From JAKSCF01 sp028279945 (GTDB taxonomy: Bacteria > Bacillota > Clostridia > Peptostreptococcales > JAAYPU01), in assembly GCA_028279945.1 (NCBI GenBank), contig JANQMT010000183.1, positions 1-49,142 on the forward strand: 49,142 bases of DNA, written 5' to 3'. Below, in pieces: positions 24,597-32,287 of the stretch. The notes under the pieces are model-generated. The model saw nothing but the letters and a program-made list of their open reading frames with translations, searched no databases and had not been told where the DNA came from. A program made the position numbers and the translations under genes. Within the stretch, counting starts at the first letter, position 1; every line of letters starts with the position of its first letter.

Positions 24597-26588
24597 ATGG
24601 CTACCGAAATAAAGAACACAGCTTGTGCTAAAGACTGTCCTAATTCATGCAGCTTAAAGGTCCATATTAAAGATGGCAAGATGATAAAGGTAGAAGGTGC
24701 CGATAACAGTTTTACCAATGGATTTGTTTGTGTAAAAGGATTGAATTTTCCTAAGACTGTATATGACCCTCATCGTATTCTTCAGCCTTTAAAACGAACC
24801 GGCAAAAGAGGCAGCAATCAATTTGAGAGTATTTCGTGGGACAGTGCGTTTCAGATACTTTTTGATCAGTTGTCTTTTTTAAAGGAGAAATATGGTCCGG
24901 AGTCTGTGGTGTATATGCCGGGGTCTGGGAATTTTGGGGTGAAAAATGAATATCCTTATGGATTTTGGTATCAATATGGCGGGTATACGGCATTATATGG
25001 AAATTTGTGTGATAAGGCAGCCAATGCTGCTATTGGGCATACATATGGCAGTGTAAAGCACAATAAGCTTTCTGATTTACAGAATGCTAAATTAATTATT
25101 CTATGGGGAGGTAATCCGGCCAGAACGAATATTAAGAGCATGCACCATATTAATAAGGCAATTGATAAAGGTGCCAAGTTAGTGGTGATTGATCCTAGGC
25201 GAAATGAATCATCGAAAAGATGTATGATGCATATTGCTCCAAGATGCGGTACAGATGGGCTGCTTGCACTAGGTATTGCAAAATTATTGATAGAAAATAA
25301 GAGCATTAATAGAGATTTTTTGGATCAATATGCCCATGGCTTTGATGGGTATGAAAAATGGGTGTGTCAATATTCGATTCAGGATATTTCAAAAATAACA
25401 GACGTTAAAGAAGAAGAAATGCAATCATTGGTCAGACTCATTCAATCGTTTCCACTGTATGCATTGGTGCTTGGGACAGGGTTGCAAAGGTATGTAAATG
25501 GGGGGCAAACCATACGTGCCATAGGTTTGCTGCCGCCTTTAACCGGGAGTATTGGGAAAAGTGGCTGCGGTCTTTATAGCAATAATAAGCAGGCGCCTAG
25601 TTTAAAATGGCCGTATTATCCCCATAAACCAAATAGAATTAGAGAATCGATTCATATTGGACGCATTGCCAGCCAAATAAGTACTCAGAAGAACCCAAAA
25701 ATTCAAGGGATATGGATAGAAAAAGCAAATCCAATGGTCAGCAATCCTAATGCCAATAAACTCAAAGAAGCGCTTAATGCATTAGATTTTATTGTGGTCT
25801 TGGATCATTTTATGACGGAAACAGCGAAGTATTGTGATTTGTTTCTGCCCACTACCACATTTTTTGAGCAAAATGATTTACTAAAAGCTTATGGTCATCC
25901 CTATATACAAATGAAGCAAAAAGTAATTGAACCAATGGGAGAAGTAAAGGAAGAAAAAGAAATCTACAGAATTTTGGCACAAAAATTTGGATTTGACATG
26001 TCGTACCTGCCTGAGGATGATGAAAAAATGATTAAGAAAATCATAGAAATGAATGAATTGAACACCAGCTTTGATGAACTGAAGAATGTTCCTTATTATC
26101 ATAAAGGCATTCAAGAGATTGCTTTTAATGACTATCAATTTGATACCCCTAGCGGTAAGATTGAATTTTACTGTGAACAAATACAAAAACAATGGGATAA
26201 AGATCCGTTTCCGGTATATAGTGAGTCTAAAGAAAGTCAGTTGAGTGAACAAAGCAAAAAATATCCATTGAACTTATTGAGTGTTCATTCCAGAAATCGA
26301 ATTAATTCTCAGCAACTCTATGGCTGTGATGCTCAACCGGCATTATACATACATGAAAAGGATGCTTCTAAGCGTGAGATTTCTGACGGGAATATCATAA
26401 GAGTGTTCAATGACCGTGGAGAGATAAAAGTGACAGCCAAAATAACGAGTCAAGTAAAACAGGGGTTAGTTTCAATGGAATTCGGTTCTGCAAAAGCAGT
26501 CGTTAATTGCCTGACAGATGACCTTTCATCAGATTTTGGGAATGGGACAGCGTATCATAATTGCTTAGTGGATATACAAAAGGTGTAA
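24597..26588 (+). CDS. Molybdopterin-dependent oxidoreductase, large-subunit type, substrate unknown
   Basis: The 663-residue protein belongs to the DMSO-reductase superfamily. An N-terminal [4Fe-4S] site uses cysteines at about 10, 14, 18 and 45 (ACAKDCPNSCS ... FVCVKG), followed by the cofactor-binding domains (LIILWGGNPARTN, WIEKANPMVSNPNA, LDHFMTETAKYCDLFLPTTTF) and a C-terminal beta-barrel domain (SRNRINSQQLYG). Cys138 in YGNLCDKAAN is the likely molybdenum or tungsten ligand; there is no in-frame UGA, so it is not a selenoprotein. No electron-transfer subunit is adjacent. The ATG at 24597 follows GAGGTG. It interrupts a normally tight gene cluster. Confidence 0.88.
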   Translation: MATEIKNTACAKDCPNSCSLKVHIKDGKMIKVEGADNSFTNGFVCVKGLNFPKTVYDPHRILQPLKRTGKRGSNQFESISWDSAFQILFDQLSFLKEKYGPESVVYMPGSGNFGVKNEYPYGFWYQYGGYTALYGNLCDKAANAAIGHTYGSVKHNKLSDLQNAKLIILWGGNPARTNIKSMHHINKAIDKGAKLVVIDPRRNESSKRCMMHIAPRCGTDGLLALGIAKLLIENKSINRDFLDQYAHGFDGYEKWVCQYSIQDISKITDVKEEEMQSLVRLIQSFPLYALVLGTGLQRYVNGGQTIRAIGLLPPLTGSIGKSGCGLYSNNKQAPSLKWPYYPHKPNRIRESIHIGRIASQISTQKNPKIQGIWIEKANPMVSNPNANKLKEALNALDFIVVLDHFMTETAKYCDLFLPTTTFFEQNDLLKAYGHPYIQMKQKVIEPMGEVKEEKEIYRILAQKFGFDMSYLPEDDEKMIKKIIEMNELNTSFDELKNVPYYHKGIQEIAFNDYQFDTPSGKIEFYCEQIQKQWDKDPFPVYSESKESQLSEQSKKYPLNLLSVHSRNRINSQQLYGCDAQPALYIHEKDASKREISDGNIIRVFNDRGEIKVTAKITSQVKQGLVSMEFGSAKAVVNCLTDDLSSDFGNGTAYHNCLVDIQKV

Positions 26589-26681
26589 GGGTATGACCCC
26601 AATTGGGAAATGTTTTTAAACATTAATACACGTGAGGACTTATAACAAGCTGAAAAGATTACAAAACAGAGTTATTATCTT

Positions 26682-26709
26682 TTGACAAAGTGAGTGAATG
26701 TGTTATAAT
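26682..26709 (+). promoter_or_regulatory. Strong sigma-A-type promoter for the SCIFF precursor gene
   Basis: TTGACA at 26682-26687 and TATAAT at 26704-26709 are both perfect matches with a 16-bp spacer. They lie 37 bases before the GTG start. This is the best consensus promoter I found in the window, implying high expression of the small peptide. Confidence 0.85.
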
Positions 26710-26745
26710 TTACCTGAAGATATTAAGAAATAAGGAGGCAGCACC

Positions 26746-26892
26746 GTGAAACATATTAAAACCATATCAAAAGCATCTTTAAATGAAAACATATGCGGAA
26801 AAGGTTGCGGGGAATGCCAGACATCATGTCAGTCTGCATGCAAGACTTCTTGCACAGTAGCCAATCAAAAATGTGAAAATAACGAAAAATAA
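26746..26892 (+). CDS. scfA: SCIFF ranthipeptide precursor (six-cysteines-in-forty-five family)
   Basis: The 48-residue peptide starts at GTG 26746 with AAGGAGG before it. The leader MKHIKTISKASL and the core CGECQTSCQSACKTSCTV are diagnostic for SCIFF, a radical-SAM-modified peptide with Cys-to-alpha- or gamma-carbon thioether links. Cysteines are at 17, 21, 24, 28, 32, 36 and 43, one more than the six in the family name; the extra one is Cys17 in NICGKGCG. The maturase lies 609 bp downstream, beyond a terminator and a repeat element, so unlike the usual arrangement the two are probably transcribed separately. The mature peptide's function is unknown, although links to quorum sensing are reported for relatives. 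Confidence 0.95.
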   Translation: MKHIKTISKASLNENICGKGCGECQTSCQSACKTSCTVANQKCENNEK

Positions 26893-26912
26893 CGTTATAA
26901 AAGCTTTTTGGT

Positions 26913-26971
26913 ATTAAGATGAAAATCTTAATTGCATCATGCTGAAAAGTCTAATCTAACAAGATTTTCAG
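26913..26971 (+). other. Two hairpins between the SCIFF gene and its terminator
   Basis: ATTAAGAT-GAAA-ATCTTAAT (26913-26932) is a perfect 8-bp stem with a GAAA tetraloop. CTGAAAA (26942-26948) and the segment ending TTTTCAG (26962-26971) form a second stem. Neither is followed by a T-run, so they are probably 3' untranslated structures of the scfA mRNA. Confidence 0.6.
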
Positions 26972-26976
26972 TAGTC

Positions 26977-27004
26977 AAACAGCAATTATTGCTGTTTTTT
27001 TATT
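26977..27004 (+). terminator. Terminator of the SCIFF precursor gene
   Basis: AAACAGCAA-TTA-TTGCTGTTT is a perfect 9-bp stem followed by TTTTATTG. It should separate scfA transcription from the maturase. Confidence 0.85.
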
Positions 27005-27015
27005 GCACAGCTAAA

Positions 27016-27050
27016 AAAGAAGTCTGCCGAATTCAAAGGAAGACTTCTTT
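27016..27050. terminator. Second hairpin, possible backup terminator
   Basis: AAAGAAGTCT (27016-27025) and AGACTTCTTT (27041-27050) form a perfect 10-bp stem with a 15-base loop and a T/A-rich tail. It could act in either direction. Confidence 0.6.
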
Positions 27051-27163
27051 ATTATTGTAATAAAGCCTTAAATTATATACAATAGATATGGTTGTTGATA
27101 TTATATGAACTCAAACTCACAATTTGAGGTTGCTGAGTGACCTTATAAATATTGTAATCAAAG

Positions 27164-27453
27164 GATTTAACGAAAGCTTCACTCATTAGGAGTGAATAAT
27201 AATGGTCAATATGTAATAATACTCTTGCATTATGATTTACGTTGAGAGATATTAGGTATAAAATTTTCATTACGAAATAAACAAAGGGTGAATATTTAGG
27301 GAATACTAGAGTAAAACGGTCGGTGCCCTAAACCTCTGCTAAGTATTGCAACCCTTTGGTTTTAATTCCGTTGCACTCCATTAAAACTAGTATTTCTCCA
27401 TTACAAATTATATACCAAATATCTCTTGTAGTTAACAATATATCTTCGTTCAG
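27164..27453. repeat. Foldback repeat element, copy A
   Basis: First of three copies of an element of about 290 bp. Outer inverted arms are at 27245-27273 (GAGATATTAGGTATA...) and 27400-27425 (ATTACAAATTATATACC...). Inner arms are AATACTAG (27302-27309) with CTAGTATT (27387-27394). The conserved core holds GTGCCCTAAACCTCTGC and CCCTTTGG. A further end-like sequence, AAATTATATACAATAGATAT, lies at 27071-27090. The copy lies between the SCIFF precursor and its maturase. No coding capacity. Confidence 0.85.
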
Positions 27454-27501
27454 TAAAAACTATTTATTTTTATATTATACTTTAGTCGTGGGAGGAAGAG
27501 A

Positions 27502-28851
27502 ATGCTTCATAAATATACATTTAAAGATAAATATATCGTTTTGGATGTTAACAGTGGTGCCGTACACGTTGTAGATGAAATCATTTATGACATCCTAGAT
27601 TATTATAAACCAAATGAGCAAGTTGACTTATTAGATGAATTGAATGAGAAATATGATGAAAAAGAAATCAATGAAGCTTTAGAAGATATTCGGTATTTAC
27701 AAAAAGAAAATTTACTTTTTTCTGATGATTCACATATTACGGATGAAATCATTTATGATAAAAAGCCTGTTGTTAAGGCGTTGTGTTTGCATGTTGCTCA
27801 TGATTGCAATATGAAATGCAAGTACTGTTTTGGATCTCAAGGCTCATTTCAAGGCACAAGAGAATTGATGTCTTTAGAAGTGGGGAAAAAGGCATTGAAA
27901 TTTTTAATGGAACACTCAGGAAGCCGTAGAAATTTGGAGGTTGACTTTTTCGGTGGAGAACCTCTTATGAATTTCCATGTGGTAAAGGAATTAGTAGCAT
28001 ATGGACGGAAAATTGAGAAAGAATATAATAAAAATATTAGGTTCACTATTACAACCAATGGTTTATCTTTGGATGATTCCAAAACAGACTATATCAATGA
28101 ACATATGGAAAATGTTATATTAAGCATAGATGGTCGACCGGAAGTGAATGATAATATGCGTCGTACATGGAATGACCAAGGGACTTATGATTTGATTATT
28201 GATAACTTTAAAAATTTTGTAAATAAAAGACAAGACAAGCTCTACTATGTAAGAGGAACATTTACCAAAGAAAATTTAGACTTTTCGGAGGATGTAACTT
28301 TTTTAATAAAACAAGGTTTTAAAAACGTATCGGTAGAACCGGTAGTGGTAAGCGAAGACATTGGCTATGCACTTCGTATGGATGATTTTGCTGATATATC
28401 CGTTGAATATGGTAAATTAGCTGATTATTTTATTGAAAGTGCACGAGATAATAAGGTGTTTGAGTTTTTTCATTTCAATATTGATTTGGACCAAGGTCCC
28501 TGTGTTATAAAAAGAATTTCGGGCTGCGGTGCAGGAACAGAATATTTAGCGGTTGCTCCGGATGGAGATTTATATCCCTGCCATCAGTTTGTTGGAGACG
28601 AAAAATTTAAAATTGGTAACGTATTGGAAAAAAATTATCAAAATAAATGGTATAATACTTTTAATGCTGCGCACATTTATAGCAAAGAGCAGTGTAAAAA
28701 TTGTTGGGCTAAATTTTATTGTAGCGGAGGCTGTCATGCTAACGCTTACAATATGAATGGTGATATATTAAAGCCTCATGAGTTAGGGTGTGAGATGGAA
28801 AAGAAGAGAATAGAATGTGCTATAGGAATTAAAGCAGAACTCAGTAATTAA
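27502..28851 (+). CDS. scfB: SCIFF peptide radical SAM/SPASM maturase (thioether-forming)
   Basis: The 449-residue enzyme has an N-terminal peptide-recognition-like region (1-75), the radical SAM motif CNMKCKYC (Cys 102, 106, 109), the GGEPL motif, and a C-terminal SPASM domain with auxiliary cluster cysteines in GCGAGTEYLAVAPDGDLYPC and CKNCWAKFYCSGGCHANA, plus a last cysteine near the end. It installs thioether crosslinks in the SCIFF precursor encoded upstream. GGGAGG lies 8 bases before the ATG. It is followed closely by the carbonic-anhydrase-like gene and secDF, and probably shares their transcript. Confidence 0.95.
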   Translation: MLHKYTFKDKYIVLDVNSGAVHVVDEIIYDILDYYKPNEQVDLLDELNEKYDEKEINEALEDIRYLQKENLLFSDDSHITDEIIYDKKPVVKALCLHVAHDCNMKCKYCFGSQGSFQGTRELMSLEVGKKALKFLMEHSGSRRNLEVDFFGGEPLMNFHVVKELVAYGRKIEKEYNKNIRFTITTNGLSLDDSKTDYINEHMENVILSIDGRPEVNDNMRRTWNDQGTYDLIIDNFKNFVNKRQDKLYYVRGTFTKENLDFSEDVTFLIKQGFKNVSVEPVVVSEDIGYALRMDDFADISVEYGKLADYFIESARDNKVFEFFHFNIDLDQGPCVIKRISGCGAGTEYLAVAPDGDLYPCHQFVGDEKFKIGNVLEKNYQNKWYNTFNAAHIYSKEQCKNCWAKFYCSGGCHANAYNMNGDILKPHELGCEMEKKRIECAIGIKAELSN

Positions 28852-28869
28852 AAAATGAGGAGGAAACCT

Positions 28870-29391
28870 ATGATACTTGAGGTTGAAGGTATGAAACCCA
28901 AAATCAGCACTTCATCTTATACAGCGGATGCCTTGATAGCTGGAGATGTTGAGATTGGAGAAAATGTAAATATATGGTTCAATACTGTGGTTAGAGGCGA
29001 TGTGAATGTTATTCGAATCGGTAAAAATTCTAATATACAAGATAATTGTACCCTTCACACATCGGTAGAATACCCTGTCATTGTTGGAGAGAATACCGTT
29101 GTTGGGCACAATGCTGTGGTACATGCCTGTACAATTGGAGATAATGTTCTGGTGGGAATAGGAGCTATTGTATTAGATGGTGCCATAATAGGCAGCAATG
29201 TGGTTATTGGAGCACACACTCTGATTCCACCGGGTAAAGTGATACCGGATAATTCTGTAGTCATGGGAAACCCTTATAAAATAGTTAGAGATTTTTCAGA
29301 AAAAGATGAAGAGATGATTCAGAGCATTATTAACAGGTATATAAAATGGTCAAAAGTTTATAAAGAAACTGCAAAGGAGGTTAATCAATGA
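28870..29391 (+). CDS. Gamma-carbonic-anhydrase-like hexapeptide-repeat protein
   Basis: The 173-residue left-handed beta-helix protein has repeated hexapeptides (GDVEIGENVNIWFNTVVRGD, then IGDNVLVGIGAIVLDGAIIG). Candidate zinc ligands are His in TLHTS, and the two His in VVGHNAVVHAC, the gamma-carbonic-anhydrase pattern. Many such proteins lack proven anhydrase activity. The ATG at 28870 follows GAGGAGG; the frame opens earlier at 28855 without a ribosome site. The stop overlaps the secDF start by 4 bp. Confidence 0.88.
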   Translation: MILEVEGMKPKISTSSYTADALIAGDVEIGENVNIWFNTVVRGDVNVIRIGKNSNIQDNCTLHTSVEYPVIVGENTVVGHNAVVHACTIGDNVLVGIGAIVLDGAIIGSNVVIGAHTLIPPGKVIPDNSVVMGNPYKIVRDFSEKDEEMIQSIINRYIKWSKVYKETAKEVNQ

Positions 29392-31565
29392 AAAAAGTAT
29401 TAGTCATTTTACTTATTATTTTAATTGCAGTAGGTTGGACGATTTCGGTTACAGGTTTTCAAGCAGGCAGTTTGGAGATAGAACCTATCAATAAACAAAT
29501 GAAGCTTGGATTGGATTTAAAAGGCGGCGTATATGTTGTTTTAGAAGCTGTGACGGACGCACAGGGGGAAGAATTAAAAGAACTGATGAATCAGACCCAG
29601 CAAGTTATTGAAAGACGTGTCAATGCCATGGGACTTTCTGAACCCAATGTCATCATTGAAGGGGAAAAAAGAATTCGTATAGACTTACCGGGTGTGAAAA
29701 ATGCATCTGAAGCGATTGATTCCATCGGAAAAACGGCTCAGTTAGAGTTTGTAGATTATACCGGCCAAGTGATTTTAACCGGTAAGGATGTGAAAAATGC
29801 AGGTATTACATATCAGCAAGACGATCCCAACGTACCATCTGTTGCTTTAGAAATGACAGGTGAGGGTGCAGACGCTTTTCAAGAAGCGACCAGCAGAATG
29901 AGTAAGATCCCTTCCCCCCATCGTAGCGACCCAAACTATGAAGAAAAAATAGCGCCCAAAATAATCTATATTGTACTGGATGGAGAAGTCATTTCTGCAC
30001 CTGAGGTCAATGTAGAAATTAGAGATGGTAATGCAGTCATAGAAGGCAGCTTTACAATTGATGAAGCAGCTACTCTGGCTGCTCTCATAAGAGGCGGGGC
30101 ATTACCTGTTAATCTGGAAGAAATACAAACATCTGTTATAGGACCAACCCTTGGCGTGAATTCTTTGAATCAAAGTGTGCTTGCCGGAATAGTGGGTATT
30201 GCTCTTATTCTGATATTTATGGTGGTATACTATCGATTGCCCGGACTTTCAGCGAGTATCGCGTTACTGTTGTATATATTAACCGTCATTTGGATTTTAA
30301 TCGGATTTGATGCGGTACTAACCTTGCCGGGAGCTGCCGGATTGATTTTATCCATAGGTATGGCAGTAGATGCTAACGTCATCACATTTGAAAGAATCAA
30401 GGAAGAAATAAGAAATGGAAAATCCATTAGAGTTTCGGTTAATTCCGGATTTAAACGTGCAATGACAACCATCTTAGATGCCAATGTAACCACTTTAATT
30501 GCAGGTGTTGTGTTATATCAATTTGGTTCAGGACCGGTCAAAGGCTTTGCTGTAACATTGATGATCGGTATATTGGTCAGCTTATTTACGGCAGTATTCA
30601 TTACAAGATTATTCCTTACAGTTTTTTCATATATACCGGGATTTAATCAACCACAATACTTTGGTGTTAATGAGAGCAAATTTAACATACAAATTATAAA
30701 GAATACGAAAAAATGGTACAGCATATCTGTGGTGATTATTGTGGTTGGTTTGTTAGTTGGTTCATTTGGAGGCTTTAATCTTGGTATTGATTTTTCCGGT
30801 GGGACTATGATTCATATCAATATGAACCATCAAGTAGAAGTCGATGAAATTAAAGATGTTATCAAGGAATATGACTTAAGTGAAAGCATTGTTCATGTAG
30901 GTAATGAAAGACAAGAAGTCATGATAAAAACAAAAAAATCTTTGAACAATGCCGAAAGAACACAAATATTCGATGATGTTGCCAAAGCATATAATTTAAC
31001 CCAAGAAGATTTGTTGGCAGCTGATCAGTTTAGTCCTTCTATCGGTAATGAAATTCGTGAAAAAGCCCTTATATCTGTTTTAGTAGCAAGTATTGGAATG
31101 TTAATATACATTGCAATACGATTTGAGATAAAATTTGCCGTTGCTGCTATTATTGCTTTATTGCACGATATCGGTATGATGATTGTATTTTACGCTGTCT
31201 TTAGGATACCCATTAATAGTCCCTTTATTGCAGCGATATTGATTGTGGTAGGTTATTCCATCAATGATACCATAGTTGTTTTTGATCGGATAAGGGAAAA
31301 CCTTAGAATAAACAAAAAGATTAAATTTGCTAAAATTGTAGATATGAGTATCAATCAAACCCTCAGCAGGTCCATTAATACTTCTGCTACCACTTTGGTA
31401 GCCATAGTTTGTATATATATCTTTGGCGTAGAGTCTATAAAAGAATTTACTTTACCGCTTATTGCAGGTGTTTTGTCCGGAACATATTCTTCTATATTTA
31501 TTGCAAGTCCGGTATGGTATCATTTAAATAAACTGATCAATAAACCCAAATATGCAGGAAAGTAA
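29388..31565 (+). CDS. secDF: Fused protein-export protein SecDF
   Basis: SecD (about 1-420) and SecF (about 440-725) are joined in one 725-residue chain with twelve predicted membrane segments. SecD features include LGLDLKGGVYVVLEA and SIGMAVDANVITFERIKEE; the SecF half has LGIDFSGGTMIH and VVGYSINDTIVVFDRIREN. SecDF uses proton motive force to aid late steps of Sec export. The periplasmic P1 region is short, as in many Bacillota. Its partner yajC is in the same neighbourhood. Confidence 0.96.
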   Translation: MKKVLVILLIILIAVGWTISVTGFQAGSLEIEPINKQMKLGLDLKGGVYVVLEAVTDAQGEELKELMNQTQQVIERRVNAMGLSEPNVIIEGEKRIRIDLPGVKNASEAIDSIGKTAQLEFVDYTGQVILTGKDVKNAGITYQQDDPNVPSVALEMTGEGADAFQEATSRMSKIPSPHRSDPNYEEKIAPKIIYIVLDGEVISAPEVNVEIRDGNAVIEGSFTIDEAATLAALIRGGALPVNLEEIQTSVIGPTLGVNSLNQSVLAGIVGIALILIFMVVYYRLPGLSASIALLLYILTVIWILIGFDAVLTLPGAAGLILSIGMAVDANVITFERIKEEIRNGKSIRVSVNSGFKRAMTTILDANVTTLIAGVVLYQFGSGPVKGFAVTLMIGILVSLFTAVFITRLFLTVFSYIPGFNQPQYFGVNESKFNIQIIKNTKKWYSISVVIIVVGLLVGSFGGFNLGIDFSGGTMIHINMNHQVEVDEIKDVIKEYDLSESIVHVGNERQEVMIKTKKSLNNAERTQIFDDVAKAYNLTQEDLLAADQFSPSIGNEIREKALISVLVASIGMLIYIAIRFEIKFAVAAIIALLHDIGMMIVFYAVFRIPINSPFIAAILIVVGYSINDTIVVFDRIRENLRINKKIKFAKIVDMSINQTLSRSINTSATTLVAIVCIYIFGVESIKEFTLPLIAGVLSGTYSSIFIASPVWYHLNKLINKPKYAGK

Positions 31566-31647
31566 AATAGGGACAGGTAAATTAATTTAAAAGAAGGAAT
31601 AACAAGTATTTTGTAGAATTATTAAAAAAAAAATAGGGGGACGTACA

Positions 31648-32166
31648 ATGAAAATCAACCTAAAAGAAAAGATAAGAAATATTCCTGATTTTCCAGAGAA
31701 AGGGATACTGTTTAGAGATATTACTACATTATTGCAAGACAATGAAGCTTTTGTTATTGCCATAGATGAAATGAAAAAAATATCGAATTCTATTGATTTT
31801 GATTTGATCGTTGGCCCGGAATCAAGAGGATTTATCTTTGGTACGCCTTTGGCATATGCTGCAAAAAAGGGGTTTATTCCTGTCAGAAAACCTGGAAAAC
31901 TACCATATGAAACCGTTCGTTTTGAATACGATTTAGAATATGGCAGTGATGCGTTAGAAATGCACAAGGATGCTATCTCAAAAGGACAAAAAGTATTAAT
32001 TGTTGATGACTTATTAGCAACAGGAGGTACATTATTGTCTACTATTAAATTAGTGGAGCAATTAGGTGGCGAAGTTGTAGGTGTTTTAGTATTGATAGAA
32101 TTAATGGATTTAGAAGGAAGAAAAAAATTGACACAATATAATGTGAAATCATTATTGCAATATTGA
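31648..32166 (+). CDS. apt: Adenine phosphoribosyltransferase
   Basis: Apt converts adenine and PRPP to AMP. The 172 residues include the N-terminal KIRNIPDFPEKGILFRDITTLL and the PRPP loop VLIVDDLLATGGTL, with GPESRGFIFG in between. The gene precedes the (p)ppGpp synthetase, a common Clostridial and Bacillus arrangement. Confidence 0.97.
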   Translation: MKINLKEKIRNIPDFPEKGILFRDITTLLQDNEAFVIAIDEMKKISNSIDFDLIVGPESRGFIFGTPLAYAAKKGFIPVRKPGKLPYETVRFEYDLEYGSDALEMHKDAISKGQKVLIVDDLLATGGTLLSTIKLVEQLGGEVVGVLVLIELMDLEGRKKLTQYNVKSLLQY

Positions 32167-32188
32167 ATAAAACGTTTTATAATTTAAC

Positions 32189-32222
32189 AATGAAAATGAC
32201 GGGGCAACCCGTCTTCATTTTT
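32189..32222 (+). terminator. Terminator after apt
   Basis: AATGAA and GACGGG pair with CCCGTC and TTCATT around a GCAA loop, and a T-run follows. The (p)ppGpp synthetase gene therefore probably has its own promoter, at least in part. Confidence 0.8.
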
Positions 32223-32287
32223 AACATAATCCAGATTGTTTATCATGAATAATCTAGGGTCACATTCAGTATTAGGGGAAATTTCAA

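Noticed and set aside
24597..26588. Selenocysteine in the molybdopterin oxidoreductase
   Set aside because: The frame has no internal UGA, and the likely metal-ligand position is a Cys codon.
27164..27453. Foldback element as a T-box, riboswitch or known RNA gene
   Set aside because: It lacks T-box, S-box, lysine or glycine riboswitch signatures that I can recognise, occurs upstream of unrelated genes and after efp, and has inverted ends like a mobile repeat.
27356..27574. Open frame overlapping the start of the SCIFF maturase
   Set aside because: It is formed by the right arm of foldback copy A and then reads out of frame through the true gene.
26746..28851. Radical SAM peptide system as a new RiPP class
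   Set aside because: The precursor and maturase match the known SCIFF/ranthipeptide family. Only the extra Cys and the broken operon are unusual.
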